From: CAWKMN01 sp963850765
GTDB lineage: Bacteria > Chloroflexota > Anaerolineae > Aggregatilineales > Aggregatilineaceae
DNA length: 64,000 nucleotides
Direction: 5' to 3'
Assembly: GCA_963850765.1 (NCBI GenBank)
Contig: CAWKMN010000003.1
Coordinates: 620,001 to 684,000, forward strand
A program made the translations under genes and the position numbers. Below are positions 19,204-29,500 of this stretch, one piece after another (the first letter of the stretch is position 1; every line of letters starts with the position of its first letter). A model generated the notes under the pieces. It searched no databases. It saw only the letters and a list, made by a program, of their open reading frames with translations, and was not told where the DNA came from.

Positions 19204-19257
19204 TTTTGGGATGGCAAATTGAAGGATGCTGATGGATTACGTGACCAGCATAGCCAG

Positions 19258-19286
19258 ATTATGGCACACCTGTTCCGCTTTGTCAA
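19258..19286 (-). promoter_or_regulatory. Near-consensus sigma-70 promoter for hppA
   Basis: On the minus strand a perfect TTGACA (19286-19281), a 17-bp spacer and CATAAT (19263-19258) lie just downstream of the fdhD stop codon. Transcription would begin near 19250, giving hppA an untranslated leader of about 350 nt. This is the best promoter match in the window. Confidence 0.75.
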
Positions 19287-19305
19287 TTAAGCTCATATTA
19301 AAAAC

Positions 19306-20169
19306 TCAATCGGGTTCATCGGCTTCACTCCTGTCCGCCAGATCGGGCAGGCCCAGCCGGTAAGCATGGGTATAAACGCGCATCCCGTTCTGGCGCACGT
19401 AGCCCACCACGCAGATCCCCCACACCTCGGCTAATTGCACAGCGATGCTGGTCGGCGCGGTCCGGCTGGCGACCACCGGCACACCCATCTGCCGTGCCTT
19501 GCCGAGCATCTCCGAACTGATCCGCCCGCTCGTCACCAGGATGCCGTCACGCGTATCGATCCCGGCTTCCAGCGCTTTACCGGCCAGCTTGTCGATCGTA
19601 TTGTGCCGCCCAATATCCTCCGCGCTGAGGAGCAGCCGGTTACGGTCGCCCAAAATCGACGTGTGGACGCCGCGCACCTGCTGGTACAGCCGCGCCGAGT
19701 CGTTCAGATCACGCATGCGCTCAAGAATCAGGTCGGGGGTGATCCGCAGGTCCGATCGCAGCGGCGGGTGGATCTCCGCCAGATCGCGCAGCGAGATCCC
19801 GCCCCCGCACCCAGAGGTGAGCACCATTCGACGCGGCGGCTCGAATTCCTGCTGGTGGAGGAAGACATCAACCGTGGTGCGGGCGACGTTCGCGCGGATG
19901 AGCCGCACGTCCGCTCGGGACCGGATCACGCCTTCGTTGAACAGAAAGCCCAGTGCCAGCGCTTCCTGGTCCACCGGGCTGCACATCAGAGTGGCGAGAT
20001 CCTGCCCATTGACGTACAGACTCAGCACGATTTCTTCGATCAGACCGCCGGCTACCGCTTCGGCAACCGCTTCGGCCGCGCCTGCTTTGATCGACCAATA
20101 GGTGAAAGGAACGGAGCCCGGTTCGTGGGTCGATGTGGGTGTCGTGTCAGGCTCCATGTGTGTGATCAT
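19306..20169 (-). CDS. fdhD: Formate dehydrogenase accessory sulfurtransferase FdhD
   Basis: A 287-aa protein that transfers sulfur from a cysteine desulfurase to the molybdenum cofactor of formate dehydrogenase. Diagnostic segments are SPVDQEALALGFLFNEGVI, VLTSGCGGGISL, the HTS in VRGVHTSIL, EDIGRHNTIDKL and GILVTSGRISSEML. The start was set at ATG 20169 because it overlaps the upstream stop in an ATGA. The usual CxxC of the flexible loop is reduced to one Cys (SGCGGG). It is the last gene of the minus-strand formate dehydrogenase operon. Confidence 0.92.
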   Translation of the reverse strand: MITHMEPDTTPTSTHEPGSVPFTYWSIKAGAAEAVAEAVAGGLIEEIVLSLYVNGQDLATLMCSPVDQEALALGFLFNEGVIRSRADVRLIRANVARTTVDVFLHQQEFEPPRRMVLTSGCGGGISLRDLAEIHPPLRSDLRITPDLILERMRDLNDSARLYQQVRGVHTSILGDRNRLLLSAEDIGRHNTIDKLAGKALEAGIDTRDGILVTSGRISSEMLGKARQMGVPVVASRTAPTSIAVQLAEVWGICVVGYVRQNGMRVYTHAYRLGLPDLADRSEADEPD

Positions 20170-20873
20170 TCCTGCTGCCGGCGTCTCCTGCGTCGCGTGC
20201 TCTGCTGAATCTCGTCCAGGCTCCAACCCTGCTCCAGTCCAAACTCGATCTTGGGCTTCAGCGCCCCGGTAGGACACACGCCGACACACTGCCCGCAGAA
20301 CACGCACGACGATTCGGGCATCGGCACGTCAAACGCCGTCGAGATGTGGGTATGGAAGCCGCGCTCTCCAAAGGTCAGCGCGAAGGTATACTGCACATCT
20401 TCGGCGCAGACCTGCACGCAGCGCCAGCACAGAATACACTGGCTGTAATCCCGCACGTAGAAGGGATTATCGTCGCGGAGCGGGTGCTCGCGCCGCGCTG
20501 CATCCGGGAAACGAGCGGGATCGGCGTGATACTCGTCCATCATGACCTGGATCTCCGGCGCTTGTCCCAGGTCTACCGCAGAATTTAGCATTTCCAGGAT
20601 CGTGCGGCGACTGCGCTCGACGCGCTCGCTGCGTGTATCGACCACCATGCCATCCTGGCACGGCACGATACACGCCGGCTGCAACAGCCGCCCGCCGCTC
20701 ACATCGACCACACAGATCCGGCACAGGCCGTTCGCCGTGGTCGCCTCGTGGTAGCAAATCACCGGGATGGTTTGATCCAGCGAGCGCGCCGCTTCGAGGA
20801 TCGTCGTGCCATCCGGCACCGTCACCGCCTGCCCGTCAATCGTCAGTGTCACCAGCTTGGTTTCGTCGGACAT
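20166..20873 (-). CDS. Formate dehydrogenase-associated ferredoxin-like Fe-S subunit (HoxU/NuoG N-terminal type)
   Basis: A 235-aa electron-transfer subunit. The N-terminal half is a 2Fe-2S domain with the cysteine pattern CYHEATTANGLCRICVV and a later LQPACIVPC. A NuoG-type linker follows. The second half has two 4Fe-4S motifs, CILCWRCVQVC and CVFCGQCVGVCP. It would wire the NuoEF-like NAD(H) module to the molybdenum subunit FdhF. Its ATG at 20873 overlaps the NuoEF stop in TGATG and its stop overlaps fdhD in ATGA, so all three genes are translationally coupled. The C-terminus is Arg-rich (RRRRRRQQE). Confidence 0.9.
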   Translation of the reverse strand: MSDETKLVTLTIDGQAVTVPDGTTILEAARSLDQTIPVICYHEATTANGLCRICVVDVSGGRLLQPACIVPCQDGMVVDTRSERVERSRRTILEMLNSAVDLGQAPEIQVMMDEYHADPARFPDAARREHPLRDDNPFYVRDYSQCILCWRCVQVCAEDVQYTFALTFGERGFHTHISTAFDVPMPESSCVFCGQCVGVCPTGALKPKIEFGLEQGWSLDEIQQSTRRRRRRQQE

Positions 20874-22589
20874 CAGCTTTGATCCTCACTAAACAGTTCC
20901 GGCCATTTGTTCATCGCGCTCAAAACGGCCATGGCCGCGGTCTGCCCCAGCCCGCACAGCGAGGCCTGGGTCATCGTCAGGCCGATGTCGCGCAGCCGCG
21001 CCGGATCGCCGGGCAGCGGATGGTCCAGCCGTTCGAGGATCTCCATCTGCCGCTGCGTGCCTAACTGGCACGGGAAACACTTGCCACAGCTTTCATGTTC
21101 AAAAAAGCGTCCCAGGCGGCGCAGCACATCGCGCAGATCGACCTCCGTGTTAAACACCATGATGGCTCCCGATCCGAGCGTACTGCCGATCGCCTGTAAA
21201 TCCTCGTAGGTCAGCCGGACGTCGATCTCTTCCGGGTTCAGGAACGTGCCAGCCGCCCCGCCCATCAGCACCGCCTGAAGGGTGCCCTTAACGCCCTGAC
21301 AGTGCTGCTCCAGCAGATCGCGCAGCGTGAGTCCAAACGGGATCTCGTACACACCCGGCCGGTTGACGTGCCCGCTGATCGATACGAGCTTGGTGCCGGC
21401 GCTCTTTTCCGTGCCCCACTGGTGGAACCACGCCGCGCCATTGAGTACGATCCCCGGCACCGCCGACAGCGTCTCGACGTTGTTGATCGATGTCGGTTTG
21501 CCAAACAGGCCGTGCGTGGTGGGGAACGGCGGCTTGATCCGTGGAAAACCGCGTTTGCCTTCAATCGCCTCAAACAGCGCCGTTTCTTCCCCGCAGATAT
21601 ACGCCCCGCCGCCGCGCCGGATCTCGACATGGCAGGCGAAATCCGTGCCCATGACGTGCTCACCGAGCAGATTGGCTGCCTCGGCCTCCGCGATGGCCTC
21701 AGTCATTCGCTGCACGGCTTCGGGATACTCACCCCGGATGAACAGGTAACACGTGTTCCGCGCCAATGGCATACGCACACAGCGCCATCCCTTCGAGCAG
21801 CAGATGCGGCCGGTGTTCCATCAGCACGCGGTCCTTAAAGGTGCCCGGTTCGCTCTCGTCGGCGTTGCAGATCACGTAGTGCGGCTGGCCCGGCGAGCCG
21901 CGCGTGAAGCGCCACTTGCGCCCCGTCGGGAAGCCCGCCCCACCGCGCCCCACCAGCCCGGACGCCTCGACCTCCGCGATCACCGTCTCTGGCGACAGGT
22001 CGATCAGCGCCCGCCGCAGCGCCCGGTAATCGCCGTATTCGCTGAGCGCCTGGACGCGTGAACCGTCCAGCCCCGTCAGGAACATCTGCGGATCGCCGCC
22101 CAGCACTGCCCCATGCGGCACCTTATCGCCGTCAAGCAGGGCGAGCGCATCCCGCACGGGCGCGGCCGAATGCTCCCCTACCCCGCGCCGGCTGATCAGC
22201 GCGGCCGGGGCATGTTCGCACAGCCCGAGACAGGTGGTATGCTGCACGGTAACGCGGCCGTCGGGCGTGGTGTCTCCCGGCTCGATGCGTAAGTGATCGC
22301 AGAGCTTGTGCAGGATCTCATCCGCGCCGGCCAGCCCGCAGGACGGATCGCCGCAGACGCGGACGATAGTTTCGCCGGTAGGTTCATCTTCAAACAGCGA
22401 GTAAAAGCTGATGACCCCATAAATATCGCTCACCGGCACATGCAGCGTATGCGAGATCGCCTGAACGGCGTCGTCATTGATGTGTCCCAAAGCCGTCTGA
22501 ATATCCCACAACACGGGCAGGAGGGCATCCCGCTGCCGCCCGGGATAACGCTCAAGAATTGCTTCCAGTAAAGTCAGTATAGCCGTCAT
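20873..22589 (-). CDS. NuoE-NuoF fusion, NADH-oxidising module of formate dehydrogenase (apparent frameshift near 21748)
   Basis: Reading through one extra T (GTGTTACCTG for GTGTACCTG, restoring VYLFIRGEYPEA) gives about 571 aa. Residues 1-150 are NuoE-like, with a thioredoxin-fold 2Fe-2S site (VRVCGDPSCGLAG, then TTCLGLCEHAPA). Residues 190-571 are NuoF-like: FMN/NADH site GLVGRGGAGFPTGRKW, GGGAYICGEETALF, and the 4Fe-4S site ESCGKCFPCQLG with a later CGLG. Start ATG 22589 has AAGGA upstream. This is the diaphorase half of an NAD+-dependent formate dehydrogenase (FdsGB-like) and lies divergently next to fdhF. Confidence 0.9.
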
Positions 22590-22644
22590 TAAGTATCCTT
22601 CCGCCTCACGGTAGATGGGCTTTTCCCCGCCTAATATACTACAA

Positions 22645-22656
22645 TTATTGCAATAA
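22645..22656. promoter_or_regulatory. Perfect 12-bp palindrome in the divergent formate dehydrogenase promoter region
   Basis: TTATTGCAATAA is a perfect inverted repeat in the AT-rich 96-bp gap between the divergent NuoEF operon and fdhF. The gap is far lower in GC than its surroundings. Its position suits an operator for a dimeric regulator controlling both directions, but no regulator gene is nearby. Confidence 0.4.
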
Positions 22657-22685
22657 AATAAAGCGAAATTCACGGAGATATTACG

Positions 22686-24857
22686 ATGACCACTCCGCCA
22701 ACGTTAGCCCCGGATCGGCTCGTTCGCACCACCTGCCCCTACTGCGGTGTCGGCTGCCAGATGGATCTGCATATCAAGGATAACCTGATTTATCGTGTTG
22801 GCGCACCCTTTGATGCAGCCCCGAACTATGGGAATCTGTGTGTGAAAGGCCGCTTTGGCACGGATTACACGACCCATCCCCGCCGCCTCAGAACACCCTT
22901 GATCCGCAGCGGCGGCCCTGGTCAGTTCCGCGAGGCGTCCTGGGATGAGGCGCTGGCGCTTGTGAGCGAAAAACTCGACCAGATCGTGCGCGAAAGCGGC
23001 GGCGACAGCATCGCCACGTATGCCTCGGCCAAAGCCACTAACGAAGATAATTACGTCTTCCAGAAGTGGATACGGGCGGTGATGAAGACTAACAATATCG
23101 ATCACTGTGCCCGGCTGTGCCACGCCGGCAGCGTCACCGGCCTGCAATTGGGGATCGGTTCGAGCGCGATGAGCAACAGCATCGCGGAGATGGAGCACCT
23201 GGATACTTTCATCGTGACCGGGAGCAACACCACCGAAACCCACCCGGTGATCAGCCTGTTTCTCAAAAAGGCCGTGCGCCAGAATGGGGCGAAGCTGATC
23301 GTCATCGACCCGCGCCAGATCGAAATGACCGACTTCGCGACGCTGTGGCTGCGCCAGAAGCCCGGCTCGGATGTGGCCGTTTTTCAGGCGATGGCGCATG
23401 TCATCGTGAGCGAGGAGCTGTATGACGAGGCGTTTATCAGCGCCCGCACCGAGGGATTCGAGGAATACGCCCGCTCGCTGGCCGCCTTTACGCCCGAATG
23501 GGCCGAGCAGGTCAGCGGCGTGCCCGCCGAACGACATCCGCACCGCCGCACGGATGTATGCCCAGGCATCGCGCGCCGCGATCTACTGGGGCATGGGCAT
23601 CAGCCAGAGCACCCACGGCACGGATAACGCCCTCGCGCTGGTCAATCTCGCCCTGCTGACCGGGCACATCGGCAAGCCGGGCACGGGGCTGAACCCGCTG
23701 CGCGGCCAGAATAACGTCCAGGGCTGTTCGGACAGCGGCGGGCTGCCGAACGTCTACACGGCGTACCAGCGTGTGGACGATCCCGCGATAACGGCGCGCT
23801 TCGAGCAGGCATGGCACACCGACCTCTCACCCGATCCCGGCCTGACGGTCACGGAAATGGTCGATGCGGCGCTGACCGGCAAGATCCGCGCGATGGTCGT
23901 CCTGGGCGAGAACCCGCTGATGAGCGAGCCGAATCTGGCCCACGCGCAGCACGCACTGGAAGCATCTCGATCTGCTGGTCTGCATCGACATTCTGCCCAA
24001 CGAAACGACCGAACACGCCCATGTGATCCTGCCCGCTGCCAGCTTTGCCGAAAAAGACGGCACCTTTACCAACAGCGATCGCCGGGTTCAGCGCGTGCGG
24101 CAGGCGCTGCCGCTGGCCGGACAGTCGCGCCCGGATTGGCAGATCATTTGCGATCTGGCGCGGCGCATGGAAACGCTTGCTCGGCGTTGAGATCAGCGCC
24201 GGGTTTGACTACGCCGGTGCCGAAGCGATCTGGGAAGAAATGCGGCAGGTGACGCCCGATTTTTATGGGATCACTTACGAGCGGCTGGAACGCGAAGGCG
24301 GCGTGCATTGGCCCTGCCCCGCACTGGATCATCCCGGCACGCCCTATCTGTTTGAGGATGAGTTCCCGCGCGGCAGGGGCAAATTCTGGGCGCTGGAATA
24401 TGGCACGGCCAGCGAACTGCCCGACGAGGAATACCCGTATCACCTGACCACCGGGCGCGTGCTGTTCCACTGGCACGGCGGCACGATGACGCGCCGCTCG
24501 AAGATCGATGAAATCTTCCCCGAAGCGGTGCTCGAAATGCACCCCGACGACGCGGCCAGTCTGCACGTGGACACCGGCGATTGGGTTGCTGTCACCTCGC
24601 GGCGCGGCTCGATCACCTGCCGCGTGCTCGTGACCGGGCGCTCGCCCGCCGGAACGGTCTTTCTGCCGTTTCATTTTGCCGAGGCGGCGGCCAACGTGCT
24701 CACCCTGGATAAAATCGATCCGCGCGCCAAAATCCCCGATTACAAAATGGCCGCGGTTCAGATCGCCAGAACAGATCCACCCGCCGGGCGCGACGGCGCA
24801 GATATTCCGCTCCTGGAACGCGGCGCGATCAAAGACCCGCTCCGACACGTCCATTGA
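22686..24857 (+). CDS. fdhF: Formate dehydrogenase catalytic subunit, Mo-bis-MGD, Cys type (apparent frameshifts near 23525, 23962 and 24174)
   Basis: Three apparent +1 shifts are needed; the joined protein is about 722 aa, normal for the core catalytic subunit. The N-terminus carries the 4Fe-4S motif TTCPYCGVGCQ with a later NLCVKGRFG. The Mo ligand is Cys in ARLCHAGSV, so it is not a selenoprotein. Further conserved parts are GSNTTETHPV, GPLL-type GENPLMSEPN and the C-terminal molydopterin dinucleotide domain with HWHGGTMTRRS. The third shift fits one extra T (ACGCTTGCTC for ACGCTGCTC). It oxidises formate to CO2, passing electrons to the divergently encoded Fe-S and NuoEF subunits. Confidence 0.9.
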
Positions 24858-24879
24858 TTGCATATTATGACCCCTATCC

Positions 24880-24980
24880 CCCGTCCGACCTCCGGTCGGC
24901 ACCACTTCTCCCCGCACGCGGAGAAAGACGGGCGACTTAAGTCCCTCTCCGTTTACGGGGAGGGATTTAGGGAGGGGTAA
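24880..24980. repeat. GC-rich palindromic intergenic repeat
   Basis: The 240-bp gap between fdhF and the next gene has no ORF. It contains several short inverted repeats (for example CCGACC-TC-CGGTCGG near 24889, then CTCCCCGC-ACGCGGAG near 24908, and CTCTCCG paired with CGGGGAG near 24945-24962) ending in GGGATTTAGGGAGGGG. This composite form is familiar from dispersed intergenic repeats in other bacterial genomes. It could form a terminator-like structure for fdhF. Copy number cannot be judged from one window. Confidence 0.45.
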
Positions 24981-25097
24981 ACAAGCAAGAGCCGCTGAGG
25001 AATACATATCCTACATCCAAACCACAGTTGCACCTTTACCCCCCGGCTGATAAACTCAATCGGTTACTCTGATGGTTTGTGCCGAGAGGTGAGCAAA

Positions 25098-25856
25098 ATG
25101 GCGCGGCGGCTAAGCCTGCTCCTGAGTGTATGCTTGATTGTCCTCATGGTTGGCGTCGCGGCGGCCCAATCGCCCGATGAGATCGTCGCCGTGATCACAT
25201 CGCCGGCCGACGGGCAGCAGTTGTTCGGCTTAATCAATGTCACCGGCAGCGCAGAGCACCCCACGGCGTTTGACAGCTACGCGCTCGAATACAGTGACCA
25301 GAGCGATCCGAACGCCTCGTGGATGCTGGTCCAGCCAGCCGTACAGCAGCAGACGCAGAACGCTGTGCTCGGCACCTGGAACACCAATATGGTCCCGGAC
25401 GGCGTTTACCGGCTCCGCTTGCGCGTCTTTTTGACCGACGGCCAGAGTCAGGAATTTACCGTCTCGAACCTGTGGGTCGTCAACACCGCGCCGACACCCA
25501 TTCCGACGACAGCCGCGGGCGTATCCGATCCCGCATTGAGCGCGCCGGTGCCCGGCCCATCCCCAACGTCGCCCATTGAGCAGCCGCCGAGCAGCAACCC
25601 GCTGGCTGGTGAGACAACCGTACTTGATACCGCGGGCGGCGATACGGCCCCGCTTGAGCCGGTCAGCAGCGAACCGCGTACCGAAAAATCGACCCGGATC
25701 AACACGCAGCGGGTGCGCGGTGCGTTCTGCGCGGGCGTCTACCTGACCCTCGGCATCTTTGGCATCATGATCGTGTATTCGCTGCTGCGCGGGCGGCTGC
25801 GCCCCTATACACGCCGGCTGGCCTGGGACGTTCAAGACGACTATGACCCTGAATGA
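25098..25856 (+). CDS. Secreted Ig-like domain protein with C-terminal membrane anchor
   Basis: A 252-aa protein from ATG 25098, chosen because it starts a clean signal peptide (MARRLSLLLSVCLIVLMVGV, then AAA-Q) behind GAGAGGTGAG. After it comes one beta-sandwich, Ig-like domain (about residues 30-130: VAVITSPADGQQLFGLINVT to QEFTVSNLWVVN). Next is a disordered Pro/Ser/Thr linker and a transmembrane helix near the end (GVYLTLGIFGIMIVYSLL). It overlaps pth by 14 bp, so the two are probably cotranscribed, although no functional link is evident. Family unassigned. Confidence 0.75.
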   Translation: MARRLSLLLSVCLIVLMVGVAAAQSPDEIVAVITSPADGQQLFGLINVTGSAEHPTAFDSYALEYSDQSDPNASWMLVQPAVQQQTQNAVLGTWNTNMVPDGVYRLRLRVFLTDGQSQEFTVSNLWVVNTAPTPIPTTAAGVSDPALSAPVPGPSPTSPIEQPPSSNPLAGETTVLDTAGGDTAPLEPVSSEPRTEKSTRINTQRVRGAFCAGVYLTLGIFGIMIVYSLLRGRLRPYTRRLAWDVQDDYDPE

Positions 25857-26487
25857 GCGTTATCTCATCGTCGGCCTGGGCAATCCCGGTCCGGAATATC
25901 AGGACACCCGCCACAACATCGGCTTTCGCTGCGTGGACACGCTGGCCGCAGCCTACCACATGAGCTTTGACCGGAAGAAGCGCTCTAAAGCGCGCGTTGC
26001 GGACGGCACCATCGCCGGCCGGCGGGTGCTGATCGCCAAACCGCAGACGTATATGAATCTCAGCGGCGCGTCGGTGCAGGGACTCGCCACCTTTTACCAG
26101 ATCCGGCCCCGGAACATCATCATTATCCTGGATGATATGGACCTTCCGTTAGGGTCGCTGCGCATCCGTCCCAAGGGCGGATCGGGCGGGCACCGGGGCC
26201 TGACCGACATCATTCAGAAGTTAGGCACGCAGGAATTCCCCCGCATCCGGTTTGGACTCGGCCGTCCACCGGGCCGCATGGACCCGGCGGCGTATGTCCT
26301 GCGCCGCTTCGATCAGGACGAACTGGCTACCGTCCAGCCGACCATAGATCGCGCCATCAAGGCCATCGAGACCTGGATTACTGACGGTATCGACACCGCC
26401 ATGAATCGTTATAACGGTTCCGCCGAAGAGGTCGCCGCGCGCGCCATCCAACCGGCGGCCCCGCCATCTCCACCCACTGATTCCTGA
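25843..26487 (+). CDS. pth: Peptidyl-tRNA hydrolase
   Basis: A 214-aa esterase that recycles peptidyl-tRNAs dropped by ribosomes. Conserved residues are visible: GLGNPGPEYQDTRHNIGF with catalytic His24, KPQTYMNLSG, LDDMDLPLG with the supporting Asp97, and KGGSGGHRGL. The C-terminus carries about 20 extra Pro/Ala-rich residues. ATG 25843 overlaps the preceding gene. mfd follows 15 bp downstream, a pth-mfd arrangement common in bacteria. Confidence 0.97.
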   Translation: MTLNERYLIVGLGNPGPEYQDTRHNIGFRCVDTLAAAYHMSFDRKKRSKARVADGTIAGRRVLIAKPQTYMNLSGASVQGLATFYQIRPRNIIIILDDMDLPLGSLRIRPKGGSGGHRGLTDIIQKLGTQEFPRIRFGLGRPPGRMDPAAYVLRRFDQDELATVQPTIDRAIKAIETWITDGIDTAMNRYNGSAEEVAARAIQPAAPPSPPTDS

Positions 26488-26502
26488 GTAACGAGAATCC
26501 AC

Positions 26503-29500
26503 ATGCAACTGACCGGCCTGCTGGACCTTCTACGCCGAACTGAAGCGTATCAAACGCTCCTCCGCCGTCTGCAAAACAAGCAGGCGGTGCCCGATCAACA
26601 CATCCTGCGCTCGGCGCGCCCCTACGTGGTGGCGGCGCTGGCCGAGGATCTGAACCGCCCGCTGATACTGCTGGCCGGGCGGGTGGACCGCGCGCATAAC
26701 ATCACCGAGCAGTTACCCGTGTGGGTGCCACGCCTGCCGATCCAGCGTTTTGCCGAGCCCTCGGTGATTTTCTACGAGCACGCGCCGTGGACGCCTACCA
26801 CCATTCAGAACCGGCTGGCGACGCTGGCCGCGCTGGCGAAGCCGCCGAACGCGCGCGGCGATACGCTCCCACCGCCAATTGTGGTCGCGTCGTCCTACGC
26901 ACTGATGCAGAAAACGCTGCCGGTCCGCGAGTTTCAGGCGGGATCGCGCGTGCTCAAGGCTGGCCACCGCGCCCAGCCGGAAAGCCTGCTGCGCTCCTGG
27001 GTCGGGATCGGCTACGAATCCGCCTCGATCGTCGTCGAGCCGGGCACCTTCAGCCGGCGCGGCGGCATTCTCGACATTTACCCCGTCTCGGCTCGCTTCC
27101 CGGTGCGCATTGAGTTTTTCGGGGACGAGATCGAAAGCCTGCGCACCTTCAACCCGGCCACGCAGCGTTCGGCTGACGGTCTCGATCAGGTGGTGATCGT
27201 ACCGGCCCGCGAAGCCCTTCCCCGGCTCGCGCCGCCGGTCGCGGAACAACTCCGCGTGTGGTTTGCCGCGCAGCCTGCGCCCGAAGAGGACGTCACGTCG
27301 AACCTGCCCGACCAGATCGAACTCACCAATGGGGTCGCGTTCCCGCATCTCGAATTTTACCTGCCCTATCTTTACAGCAGCCCGGCCAGCCTGCTCGATT
27401 TCGCGCCGGACGACGCGCTGATCGTGGTCGAGGATTGGGGTGCGTTGCAGGATAATGTGACGGAGCTTGAGGAGCAGGCATTGAGCATCCGCCAGGACAA
27501 GATCGCCTCCGGCCAGCTTCCGCCCGATTTCCCGCTGCCCTATCTCACCTGGGGCGAGATCCAGGATGAGCTTTCCACGCGGCAGGTGCTCCACCTGGGC
27601 ACACATCCCGAATTCCCACCGACCGCAGCATCTCTGGGCGATCTGTTTTCGCCCGGCCAGCGTCACGGCGGACAGCTTCGGCTGGTGCTGGAGGAACTCT
27701 TTAACCTGTACGGCAGCACCGAACAGATTGTGGTCGCGACTCAGCAGGCGCAGCGCATGGCCGAGTTGTGGGGCGAGCAGGACGAGTATATCCATCCCGT
27801 CACCCATATCGACAGCGCCGATCACCTGGGCCTGCTGACCATTGTCGAAGGCACGCTCGGTGAAGGCTGGGTGCTGGGCAACCAAAACACGCGTCTGCAC
27901 CTGCTCACCGATGCCGAGATCTTCGGCTGGAAGCGCCCCGAACCGCGCCGCCGCCCGCAGCGCCGCGCCCTGCCCCCCGAATCCGGTTTCGCCGATCTCG
28001 AGGCGGGTGATTACGTGGTCCATGTCGAATACGGCATCGGGCGGTTCGGCGGCCTGCAAAAGCGCATCCTCGACAACACCGAGCGCGAATACCTGATCAT
28101 CGAGTACGCCAACAACGACATGCTCTATGTTCCCATCCACCAGGCGGATCGTATTTCGCGCTATGTCGGCGTGGATGACCGGCCGCCGCAGCTTAATCGG
28201 CTCGGCTCGCAGGACTGGACGCGCACCAAAGTCCGATACGCGCCAGGCCGTCGAAGAAGTGGCCCGCGAACTGCTGGAACTTTATGCCACGCGCGAGCAG
28301 GTCAGAGGGCACGCCTTCAGCCTCGATACCCCCTGGCAGAAAGAGCTTGAGGCGTCGTTTCCCTACGTCGAAACGGACGATCAGATCAAGGCGCTGGACG
28401 AAGTCAAGGCGGATATGGAAAGTCCGCGCCCGATGGATCGCCTGATCTGCGGCGATGTGGGTTATGGCAAAACCGAGGTCGCGCTGCGCGCCGCCTTCAA
28501 AGCGGTGATGGACGGCAAGCAGGTCGCCATGCTGGTCCCGACGACGGTGCTGGCGCAGCAGCATTTCAACACCTTTTCGCGCCGGATGCACCCGTTTCCC
28601 GTCAAGGTCGAGATGCTGTCGCGCTTCCGCAGCCCGGCCGAACAGCGCCAGATCCTCTACGAACTGGCGCAGGGGCAGATCGACATTATCGTCGGCACGC
28701 ACCGGCTGTTGCAGCCCGACGTGCAGTTCAAAGACCTGGGCCTGCTGATCATCGACGAGGAACAGCGCTTCGGCGTTACCCACAAAGAGCAGCTCAAGCA
28801 GCTGCGGACCGAAGTCGATGTGCTGACCATGACGGCGACGCCCATCCCGCGCACGCTGTATATGAGCCTGACCGGCATCCGCGACATCAGCATGATCCAG
28901 ACGCCGCCCGAAGAGCGTCTGCCGATCGTGACGCATGTCGGCGCGTACAATGACAAGCTCGTCCGGCAGGCGATCCTGCGCGAGATGGATCGCGGCGGGC
29001 AGGTCTATTTTGTCCACAACCGCGTGCAGACGATCGACAGCATCGCCGCCAAGCTGCGCCGTCTCGTGCCCGAAGCCGAGATCGTCGTGGCGCACGGTCA
29101 GATGGACGAACAGCGGCTCGAAGCGGTGATGACGGCTTTCGCGCGCGGCGATTTTGACGTGCTGCTCTGCACGACCATCATCGAGAGCGGGCTGGATATT
29201 CCCAATGCCAATACGCTGATCGTGGACCGCGCCGACTGGTTTGGGCTGGCGCAGCTTTACCAGTTGCGCGGGCGGGTGGGGCGCGGCGCGAATCAGGCGT
29301 ATGCGTACTTTTTCCATACCCACAGCAGCCGCCTGACCGCCGAAGCGCGCGCCCGCCTGGATACCATCGGCGAGCAAACCGATCTCGGAGCGGGATGTCG
29401 ATCGCCATGCGCGACCTGGAAATTCGCGGCGCGGGCGATCTGCTGGGAACGCGCCAGAGCGGGCATATCGCGGCGGTGGGATTCCACCTGTATACGCAGC

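Noticed and set aside
19026..19232. 68-codon plus-strand frame over the hppA leader
   Set aside because: It has no Shine-Dalgarno and no similarity, and the RNA structures there fit the minus strand better.
22686..24857. Selenocysteine in formate dehydrogenase
   Set aside because: The Mo ligand position is a Cys codon in ARLCHAGSV, and the reading-frame breaks are elsewhere, so they do not represent UGA recoding.
24858..25097. tRNA gene in the gap after fdhF
   Set aside because: The inverted repeats do not form a cloverleaf, and no TTCGANNC loop or acceptor stem was found.
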